Positions 1-6,921 of a stretch of DNA of 47,921 nt are shown here, in pieces. Source of the stretch: CAZVEV01 sp964625865 (lineage in GTDB: Bacteria > Planctomycetota > Phycisphaerae > SM23-33); the NCBI GenBank assembly GCA_964625865.1, contig CAZVEV010000010.1:1-47921 (forward strand), in the 5' to 3' direction. Each line of letters starts with the position of its first letter. Position 1 is the stretch's first letter. The position numbers and the translations under genes are program-made. The notes beneath the pieces are model-generated. The model was not told the origin of the DNA. It did no database searches and saw nothing but the letters and a program-made list of their open reading frames with translations.

Positions 1-110
1 GCTTCTATCGCGGCCGCATCCCCCCATCTGTTACCCTCATTTGAACCACGCCCAGCGACGCGGTAAACCGCGCGCGTGAACCCACACGTTAATCCCTCCC
101 CTCCCGAAAC

Positions 111-129
111 AATACGGGGTTCCCGTATT
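111..129. repeat. Short perfect inverted repeat upstream of pyrF
   Basis: Two 8-bp arms (111-118 and 122-129, AATACGGG/CCCGTATT) surround a 3-base loop. It lies about 35 bp upstream of the putative pyrF -35 box and has no T-run, so it may be an operator or the remnant of an upstream terminator hairpin. Confidence 0.4.
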
Positions 130-163
130 CTCTGTGATACGACGTCAATCGCACAGCGTCTGG

Positions 164-192
164 TTGAACCACGCGCCGCGAGGCGATAGACT
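164..192 (+). promoter_or_regulatory. Putative sigma70-type promoter for pyrF
   Basis: A -35 box TTGAAC (164-169) and a -10 box TAGACT (187-192) are separated by exactly 17 bp. The start of transcription would fall near 199, leaving a short leader with an AAGGA ribosome site (207-211) before the ATG at 216. Confidence 0.55.
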
Positions 193-215
193 CACCGTAG
201 ATCGAAAGGAACACC

Positions 216-1112
216 ATGCACGAACATTTTGCCGACCGTCTGCTGGCCGCCATCGAGGCCAAGGGCTCGCCCGTGTGCGTCGGGCTGGATCCGGTCTACG
301 AGCGCCTGCCGGGCGAACTGCTGGCGGCCGATACCTGCTGCGGAGCCGCCGATCGCGTCGAAGCAATCCGGACGTTCTGCCGCACTGTGCTTGAGATCGT
401 TGCCCCCATCGTGCCCGCGGTCAAACCGCAGATCGGGTACTTCGAGATCTACAGGCATCTCGGCGTGGAGTTGTACTTCGAGATGGTCCAGTACGCCCGG
501 GACCTGGGCCTGGTGGTCATCGGCGACGTCAAGCGCGGCGACATCGGCTCGACGGCGGGCGCCTACGCGGCGGGCCATCTGCTGGCCGAAACGTCCCCCG
601 ACGCGGTGACGGTTAACGGCTACTTCGGCGCCGACGGGCTCAATCCGTTCATCGACGTGGCGACCGTCCAGGGCAAGGGCGTGTTCGTGCTGGTGCGGAC
701 GAGCAACCCCTCTGCCGTCGCCATCCAGGACTTCGCCGACGCATCGGGCAAGACGTTTTACGAGCACATGGCCGAGCAGGTCGCGGCGGCCGGCGCGGAC
801 TTCGTGGGCGACTCGGGCTACAGTTGCCTCGGCGCCGTGGTCGGCGCGACGTATCCCGACGAGGCCCGCCTGCTCCGGAAGATCATGCCCGAGCAGATCT
901 TCCTCGTGCCCGGCTACGGCGCCCAAGGGGCGTCGGCAGACGACTGCGCCGCCTCGTTCAAGGAAGACGGCACGGGCGCGATCGTCAACGCCAGCCGGTC
1001 GGTCATCTTCGCCTACGCCCGCGACGGTGACGGCGGGGCCGACTGGAAACGGTCGGTCGAGGATGCCGCCAAGGCCCTCGCAGACGATATCGCGGGCGCC
1101 GTCAGGTCCTGA
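216..1112 (+). CDS. pyrF: Orotidine 5'-phosphate decarboxylase (type 2)
   Basis: Decarboxylates orotidine 5'-monophosphate to UMP, the last step of de novo pyrimidine synthesis, in the cytoplasm. The 298-residue protein has the VGLDP motif near residue 25 and the hallmark GDVKRGDIGST at about 103-113, which carries the catalytic Asp/Lys pair. The length, longer than the roughly 230-residue E. coli type, and the RGDIGST wording match the type 2 (PyrF/UMP-synthase-like) subfamily. The ATG at 216 follows an AAGGA ribosome site, and a good promoter lies just upstream. No other pyrimidine gene is nearby; the next gene, a kinase-like protein, starts 26 bp later and may be co-transcribed. The identification is secure. 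Confidence 0.95.
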   Translation: MHEHFADRLLAAIEAKGSPVCVGLDPVYERLPGELLAADTCCGAADRVEAIRTFCRTVLEIVAPIVPAVKPQIGYFEIYRHLGVELYFEMVQYARDLGLVVIGDVKRGDIGSTAGAYAAGHLLAETSPDAVTVNGYFGADGLNPFIDVATVQGKGVFVLVRTSNPSAVAIQDFADASGKTFYEHMAEQVAAAGADFVGDSGYSCLGAVVGATYPDEARLLRKIMPEQIFLVPGYGAQGASADDCAASFKEDGTGAIVNASRSVIFAYARDGDGGADWKRSVEDAAKALADDIAGAVRS

Positions 1113-1138
1113 GGCCGGCTGAGAAGGGATCGACGCCG

Positions 1139-1978
1139 ATGGCCCCGACGTGTCCCAACACGCAGTTGTATGCACATCGCGATCCGCCTCCGGAGACGCT
1201 GACGGTGGCGGGGCGGAGCTACAGAGTTGTCCGCGTCTTCAAGCACGACTTCTACGCCGCCACGTGCCTGTACGAATCGCCCGAGGCCGGGCCCATGCCG
1301 CGGATCGTCATCAAGCTCTACCGCACGCAGGGCTTCTGCGGCCTGGAGATGCAATGGGCGGGCCGATTCCTGCGAAACCGCGAACGGGCGATCTATGCCG
1401 CACTGGAAGGCGTCCCCGGCGTGCCGCGGTGGGTCGGTCAGGTGGGCCCGACGGGGCTGGCCGTCGAATACGTTGAGGGCACGACGCTCGATCGCACGGC
1501 GGCCCCGCCGGGGTTCTTCGATCGCCTCCGGACGCTGCTGGACGCCGTTCACGGGCGCGGCGTGGCCTACGGCGACGCCAACAAGCGGTCGAACATCATC
1601 GTCACGGGCGACGGACAGCCCGTGCTGATCGACTACCAGATCGCGATCCGGCTGCGCCCGACCTGGCCGACGCCGCTGCGACAGATCGTCGCGGCATGCG
1701 TGCGCTACGTCCAGCGATGCGATATCTACCACCTCTACAAGCACAAGCGGCGCATGAGTCCGGACGAGCTGACCGAAGACGAAGACCGCCTGGGCCGCCG
1801 CCGCGGACTGCTCCACACGCTGCACCGCAAGGCGACCGATCCGTGGCGGGCGTTCCGCCGGCGCTTCCTCCGCCGACGCCACCGCCGCGGGCTGCTCGTC
1901 AGCCCCACCGAAACCCTCGAGGGCCCCGCCGGCGGCGAGACCGCGTCGTGGCGAGACGACGAGACGAACCGGCGATGA
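1139..1978 (+). CDS. Protein-kinase-like phosphotransferase
   Basis: The 279-residue protein has a reduced protein-kinase fold signature. A VAIK-like lysine lies in IVIKLYR (Lys59), a catalytic-loop equivalent in AYGDANKRSNIIV (Asp146, Asn152) and a DFG equivalent in LIDYQIA (Asp165). The HRD histidine is replaced by tyrosine, and there is one extra residue between the catalytic Asp and Asn, as in the bacterial families related to Kdo/heptose kinases and RIO-like kinases. The C-terminal third is strongly basic (RRRFLRRRHRRG), suggesting contact with membrane phospholipid or nucleic acid. No transmembrane segment is apparent. It sits 26 bp after pyrF and may be read from the same promoter, although the functions seem unrelated. 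The substrate could be a lipid sugar or a protein and cannot be told from sequence. Confidence 0.65.
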   Translation: MAPTCPNTQLYAHRDPPPETLTVAGRSYRVVRVFKHDFYAATCLYESPEAGPMPRIVIKLYRTQGFCGLEMQWAGRFLRNRERAIYAALEGVPGVPRWVGQVGPTGLAVEYVEGTTLDRTAAPPGFFDRLRTLLDAVHGRGVAYGDANKRSNIIVTGDGQPVLIDYQIAIRLRPTWPTPLRQIVAACVRYVQRCDIYHLYKHKRRMSPDELTEDEDRLGRRRGLLHTLHRKATDPWRAFRRRFLRRRHRRGLLVSPTETLEGPAGGETASWRDDETNRR

Positions 1979-1986
1979 ACTTGCCC

Positions 1987-2016
1987 TTGACCGGCGCGCG
2001 GGGACGCGCCTACACT
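1987..2016 (+). promoter_or_regulatory. Putative sigma70-type promoter for the LEPR metalloprotease
   Basis: TTGACC (1987-1992) and TACACT (2011-2016) are separated by 18 bp and begin 9 bp after the stop of the kinase-like gene. The expected start near 2023 gives a leader of about 73 nt with a GGAGAAG ribosome site at 2084-2090. Confidence 0.5.
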
Positions 2017-2095
2017 TTGGCGGACGTGGAGCAGTTGCACGACCCTTCAGGCAACCGACGCGGATAGAACCACGAACAACAACGGAGAAGTGCGT

Positions 2096-4489
2096 ATGGA
2101 TACGCAGGCCATGGGACGGCCTCGACCGGCTACGATGGAGGCGCTGGAGCCTCGGGTGCTCCTGACGGTGTCTGTCGGCACGGTTGACCCCTCACTGGCG
2201 GGCATGGCGGCAGAGGCCCCTTCGACAGGATGGCTCGTATCGCCCGCGGCGGCCGCGGCGACCGGCGAGATCCGCGGGAGCCTGTGGAACGACATCGACG
2301 CCAGCGGCCTGTGGGACAGCGCCGAGCCCGCCCTGGCTGACTGGAAGGTCTACCTCGACACCGACGACGACGCGGCCTGGGACGCAGGCGAACCGTACCA
2401 GCTTTCCGGTCCGGGAGGGAGCTATGCCTTTGCGGACCTGGCTGCCGGCACGTACACGGTGCGGGCCGACGCGCCGGACGGCTGGACGCACACCTCGCTG
2501 GACTCCGGCAGGCCCGTTTCCGAGTTCGACATCGACGTGATCTTCATCGACGAGACCCTCACGCCCAGTCAGCAGGCCGTGTTCTCCACTGCGGCCCAGC
2601 GATGGGAGCAGATCATCATCGGCGACCTGCCCCGGGCGTACACGTCCGACGGCTGGGTCGACGACGTGGCCATCCGCGCCAGTGCCCCGGAGATTGACGG
2701 GCCAGGCAAGATTCTGGGGATGGCCGGGCCCACCCAGTTTCGCAGCGGCTCGGTCCTTCCCGTAACGGGCATAATGATGTTCGACACGGCCGACCTGGAA
2801 CTCCTGGAGAACACGGGGAAGCTTCTCGACGTGATCGTCCACGAGATGGGTCACGTGCTGGGGATCGGCACGATATGGACCGACCTGGGTCTGCTGAGCA
2901 CCGGGGGGCCCGACGGGCCGCAATTCACCGGGACGGCGGCCACCGCCGAATACGCCGCCCTGACCGGCGAGGCCGAGACCTCCGTACCGGTGGCCGACAC
3001 CGGCGGGGCCGGCACAATCAACTCCCACTGGCGCGAGTCGGTGTTCGACAACGAACTGATGACCGGGTATCTGGACTTCGGCCTGGACAATCCGATCAGC
3101 CGCGTGACGGCCGGATCGCTGGAGGACCTCGGATACGAGGTGAACCTCGACGCCGCCGACGCCTATGCCCTGCCCGCCGGCGCCCAGGCGAGCGCCTCGG
3201 CGACCGGCCTGGCCGGAAGGGTGCTCGCACTGGACGTCGCCCGGACGTTTGTCGAGACGGCGGCCCCGTCGGTCTCGCTGGCGACGGACGTTCACGTGGG
3301 CGACCACCACGTGGTGACGCTGGGCGAGGGCGAGAGCGCCGCCGGCATCGACTTCGGCTACCGGGAGCAGCCCCCGGCCAGCGACGCCCCCGGCCTGCCG
3401 GACCTGCTGGAACAGAGCGACACCGGCGCAAGCGACAGCGACAACCTGACCCGTCTGGACAACAGCGTCGCCGACAAGACGCTCCTGTTCAGTGTGCCCG
3501 GCACGCAGGCCGGTGCGACCGTAACGGTGTACGCTGACGGCGAGCCCATCGGCACGGCCGACGGTCTCGACGGCGTCACGATCGTTGAGACCAGCGGCCT
3601 GTCGGACCTGGCCGACGGCGATCGCAGCATTACGGCGCGCCAGACGGCTCCGGGTCAGCTCGAATCGGCCGATTCGCCGGAACTGACGATAGCGGTAGAC
3701 ACCGCCGCCCCGAGCGTCAGCGGCTTGGGCCTGTCCAGCACGCAGGCGGATTGGTACATCGGTACGGTCGATTCGTCGCTGTGGACGGACGGCCGGTCGC
3801 ACGCGACCGTTCCGTGGTCCGCGGTCAACGTTCTCGAGTTGAGCTTCGACGAGGCCGTCGCCGCGGCGACAGGCGACATGGCGGTGCAGGGCCAGACCAC
3901 CGGCGCCATCGCCACCACGAGCGTCGCCGGCAGCGGGTCGGCCCGGGTGGCATGGACCGTTGCGGGGACCGCGGGGGGCTTCCTGGACCGCGACCGGTAC
4001 GCGGTAGCCGTTACGGACAGCGTGACGGACATGGCGGGCAACGCGCTGGGAGGCGGGTGGCAGAGCGAGTTGGCCGTCCTGCCCGGCGACGTCAACGGCG
4101 ACGGCGAGGTCGGCAGCCTCGACCGGCGCGATGTGCGTAACGCGTACGGCTGGGAGTACGGCGCGGCGGGCTATTCCGTGCTGGCCGACGTCGACGGGAA
4201 CGGCAGCGTCGGCAGCCTCGACCGCCGCGTCGTCAGGAACCACTACGCCCAGTCGCTTCCGGCGGCGGCCCAGAGCGAGTCCCAATCGCTTGCTTCGTCG
4301 CCGGTTTCGCCGCCGCCGACAACCACGACAACCCGGTCCGCGACCCTCCGATCGAGCAGGCTCGGCCGCCTCCGCCTTCGCATCCTCCGGCGCTATCTCC
4401 GGGTGATAGGACGCCCGCCCAGCGCCCGGCGTGCGCGTCTGGCGGCCCGACTGATCCGCCGCCTGATGAGTACTCTGATCGCTCGGTGA
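2096..4489 (+). CDS. Secreted leishmanolysin-like metalloprotease with SdrD/Cna-B-like and dockerin domains
   Basis: Predicted extracellular zinc protease of 797 residues. The N-terminus carries the planctomycete-type LEPRVLLT motif (residues 17-24) in place of a classical signal peptide. Next come an SdrD/Cna-B-like unit (about 57-130: GSLWNDIDASG, YAFADLAAGTYTV) and a catalytic region with HEMGHVLGIG (zinc ligands at about 249 and 253). A downstream third His in SHWRE (about 311) is followed by the ELMTG Met-turn, the arrangement of M8/leishmanolysin peptidases. An Ig-like stretch and a type I dockerin (about 660-723; two calcium loops, DVNGDGEVGSLDRRD and DVDGNGSVGSLDRR) follow. The last 50 residues are very arginine-rich. 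ATG 2096 is preferred to an in-frame GTG at 2090 because it is correctly spaced from GGAG. The substrate is unknown. Confidence 0.8.
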   Translation: MDTQAMGRPRPATMEALEPRVLLTVSVGTVDPSLAGMAAEAPSTGWLVSPAAAAATGEIRGSLWNDIDASGLWDSAEPALADWKVYLDTDDDAAWDAGEPYQLSGPGGSYAFADLAAGTYTVRADAPDGWTHTSLDSGRPVSEFDIDVIFIDETLTPSQQAVFSTAAQRWEQIIIGDLPRAYTSDGWVDDVAIRASAPEIDGPGKILGMAGPTQFRSGSVLPVTGIMMFDTADLELLENTGKLLDVIVHEMGHVLGIGTIWTDLGLLSTGGPDGPQFTGTAATAEYAALTGEAETSVPVADTGGAGTINSHWRESVFDNELMTGYLDFGLDNPISRVTAGSLEDLGYEVNLDAADAYALPAGAQASASATGLAGRVLALDVARTFVETAAPSVSLATDVHVGDHHVVTLGEGESAAGIDFGYREQPPASDAPGLPDLLEQSDTGASDSDNLTRLDNSVADKTLLFSVPGTQAGATVTVYADGEPIGTADGLDGVTIVETSGLSDLADGDRSITARQTAPGQLESADSPELTIAVDTAAPSVSGLGLSSTQADWYIGTVDSSLWTDGRSHATVPWSAVNVLELSFDEAVAAATGDMAVQGQTTGAIATTSVAGSGSARVAWTVAGTAGGFLDRDRYAVAVTDSVTDMAGNALGGGWQSELAVLPGDVNGDGEVGSLDRRDVRNAYGWEYGAAGYSVLADVDGNGSVGSLDRRVVRNHYAQSLPAAAQSESQSLASSPVSPPPTTTTTRSATLRSSRLGRLRLRILRRYLRVIGRPPSARRARLAARLIRRLMSTLIAR

Positions 4490-4548
4490 CAGCGACAATT
4501 CAAGTTGGGGCAAGGTCTCCGCCCCGCGCAAGTACATTTCGTGCGGTC

Positions 4549-4577
4549 TTGTGCGCGAGGTTTCGGCGTTTTACACT
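4549..4577 (+). promoter_or_regulatory. Putative sigma70-type promoter for the peptide importer operon
   Basis: TTGTGC (4549-4554) and TACACT (4572-4577) are separated by 17 bp. Transcription would start near 4584, 28 nt before the chosen ATG at 4612. This supports that start over an upstream in-frame codon at 4486. Confidence 0.45.
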
Positions 4578-4611
4578 ACGATGCGCGCGGAGACGTGATT
4601 TGAAGGGCACT

Positions 4612-6918
4612 ATGAGGTCGGCAGAGAGACACGGCAGCGGCATGCGACTAGCGAGGCTCGACGCCATTCTTGCCGTTGCGCTGACCGCCATGCTGATCGC
4701 CGGCGGATGCGACAACTCGCCCTATCCCGCCTCCGATCGCGACAAGAGCATCTACTACATGACGTTCTCGGAGGAGCCCAAGCACCTCGACCCGGCCCAG
4801 GCGTACTCCACGTGGGACTCCCAGGTGCTTAGCCAGTCCCTCGAGCCGCCGTTCCAGTACAACTATCTCAAGCGGCCGTACGAGCTTGAGCCCCTGACGG
4901 TTACCGGCATACCGAAGCCCGTCAAGCGCCTGGTTCGATTCCGGCCCACGGCGCCCGCGACGAGTCCGACGAGCGGACCGACGAGCGGGCCCGCTGACGA
5001 CGGGCCCATCGAGGCGACGGTCTACACGCTCCGGCTCCAGCGCGGCATCCGGTTCCAGAATCACCCGTGCTTCGTCGAGGCCAACCGCCGTCTCACGGAG
5101 GCCGACGTGCGCCACGTGTCGACCGTGAACGACTTCAAGGACGTCGCCTCCCGCGAGCTGAACGCCGGCGATTACGTCCATGCCATCCGTCGGCTGGCCG
5201 ACCCGCGACTGAACTGCCCCATCTATGCCACGCTGGCCAAGAACATGCTCGGCATGGGCGAGTATCGCACGCATCTCCAGGCCCAACTGGACGCCGAGCG
5301 CAAAGCCCGCAAGGCCGCCGCCGGGGCCCTGTACAATCCGCAGGCCGACGAGGAGCGCAACCCGATTCGCGTGGACTACGCCGCGGGCGCCGAGAAGTTC
5401 CCTTTCGTCAGGCAGACCGGCACGCACACGTTTGAGGTCGTCCTGTCCAGGCCCTACCCGCAGATCCTCTACTGGATGGCGATGGGCTTCTTCGCCCCCG
5501 TGGCGCCCGAGGCGGTCGAGTTCTTTGACCAGTCGATCCTGATTGACCGCAGCATCCGGTTCGACAAGAACATCGTCGGCACGGGTCCATACAGGCTCGT
5601 CGAGTACGACCCGATCAACCGGATCGCCTTCGACCGGAACGAGAACTACGCATCGCGCGGCGTGACGTATCCCGAGCTGCCCAAGCCCGCCGAAGGCGAC
5701 GCGGTGGCCCGAGCGAACCACGACGAGATGAAAGAGGCCGGCATGCTCGAGGCGGCCGGCACGCCCCTGCCGATGATCGACCGGATCGTCTTCCGCATGG
5801 AAAAGGAGTCCGTACCGAGGTGGAACAAGTTCCTCCAGGGCTACTACGACGTATCCTACCTCCGCTCCAGCGACCTGTTCGACCAGGCGATCTCCATGTC
5901 GTCGCAGGGCGACCCGAACGTTTCGGACGAGATGGCCCGCAGGGGCATCCGGCTCCGAACGGCCATGCCGATGCACGTGTCGTTCTATGCGTTCAACATG
6001 CGAGACAAGGTTGTGGGCGGGTACACCGAGGCCCAGCGCAAGCTCCGCCGGGCGATCAGCATCGCCATCGACGTCGAGGAGTACATCTCGATCTTTCTGA
6101 ACGAGCGGGGCCTGCCCGCCCAGAGCCCCCTGCCACCGGGCATCTTCGGGTGCGAAGAGGGCAAGGCGGGGATCAACCCCTTCGTGTACCGCTGGGACGC
6201 CCAGCGCGGGCGAGCGGTCCGCCGGAGCCTGGACGAGGCCAAGCAACTGCTGGACGAGGCCGGGTATCCGGGCGGATACGACAAGGACGGCAAGCAGTTG
6301 ACCATCCGCTACATCGACCGGGCCAAGACGGGCGAGGCCAGGACCGCCCAGCAGTGGGTCCGCAAGCAGTTCCAGAAGCTCAACATCGGCTTCCAGGTCG
6401 AGAACACTGACCACAACCAGTTCACCAACAAGGTGCTCGAGGGCAACTACCAGATGCTCCGCTGGGGCTGGATGGCCGACTACCCGGACCCGGAGAACTT
6501 CATGTTCCTGCTCTACGGGCCCAATGCCAAGGTCGTCTCCAAGGGCGAGAACGTGCCCAACTATGAGAGCGCCGAATACGACAGGCTCTTCGAGCAGATG
6601 GAGAACATGGACAACGGCCCGGAGCGGTTGGCCATCATCCGAAAGATGCTCCACATCATCCGCCGCGACGCCCCGTGGGGCTTCGGTCACCACATGCTGC
6701 AGTACGAGTTGTACCACGCATGGTGCGGAAACGCTTACCCGCACGCGCTGGCCTACAACCAGGAGAAGTACCGCCGCATCAACGTCGCGGCGCGGACCGA
6801 GTATCGTCGCAAGCACAACAAGCCCGTATGGTGGCCGCTGGCGGCGTTCGGCCTGCTCCTGGTCGTCGCGATTGTGCCCGCCGGACGCGCGGCGGCAAGG
6901 CATTTCAGGGAGATCTAG
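4612..6918 (+). CDS. Peptide-type ABC transporter substrate-binding protein (SBP family 5), membrane-anchored
   Basis: Captures the substrate for the importer encoded by the next two genes, probably oligopeptides. It starts with a lipoprotein-like signal (hydrophobic segment then IAGGCDNS, cysteine about residue 37). It continues with the family 5 opening (MTFSEEPKHLDPAQAYS) and closes with the typical WMADYPDPENF region. At 768 residues it is much longer than the roughly 540 of DppA/OppA, with an insertion around residues 130-270 (DYVHAIRRLADPRL, then a charged helix). Unusually it ends in a hydrophobic helix (WPLAAFGLLLVVAIVPAG, about 740-757), so it may be anchored at both ends. ATG 4612 fits a GAAGGG ribosome site and the promoter upstream. 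The next gene starts 3 bp after its stop, indicating an operon. Confidence 0.88.
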   Translation: MRSAERHGSGMRLARLDAILAVALTAMLIAGGCDNSPYPASDRDKSIYYMTFSEEPKHLDPAQAYSTWDSQVLSQSLEPPFQYNYLKRPYELEPLTVTGIPKPVKRLVRFRPTAPATSPTSGPTSGPADDGPIEATVYTLRLQRGIRFQNHPCFVEANRRLTEADVRHVSTVNDFKDVASRELNAGDYVHAIRRLADPRLNCPIYATLAKNMLGMGEYRTHLQAQLDAERKARKAAAGALYNPQADEERNPIRVDYAAGAEKFPFVRQTGTHTFEVVLSRPYPQILYWMAMGFFAPVAPEAVEFFDQSILIDRSIRFDKNIVGTGPYRLVEYDPINRIAFDRNENYASRGVTYPELPKPAEGDAVARANHDEMKEAGMLEAAGTPLPMIDRIVFRMEKESVPRWNKFLQGYYDVSYLRSSDLFDQAISMSSQGDPNVSDEMARRGIRLRTAMPMHVSFYAFNMRDKVVGGYTEAQRKLRRAISIAIDVEEYISIFLNERGLPAQSPLPPGIFGCEEGKAGINPFVYRWDAQRGRAVRRSLDEAKQLLDEAGYPGGYDKDGKQLTIRYIDRAKTGEARTAQQWVRKQFQKLNIGFQVENTDHNQFTNKVLEGNYQMLRWGWMADYPDPENFMFLLYGPNAKVVSKGENVPNYESAEYDRLFEQMENMDNGPERLAIIRKMLHIIRRDAPWGFGHHMLQYELYHAWCGNAYPHALAYNQEKYRRINVAARTEYRRKHNKPVWWPLAAFGLLLVVAIVPAGRAAARHFREI

Positions 6919-6921
6919 CCT

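Noticed and set aside
4486..4611. Start of the peptide-binding protein at 4486
   Set aside because: It overlaps the end of the preceding gene and the extension is not signal-like; ATG 4612 fits a promoter and ribosome site.
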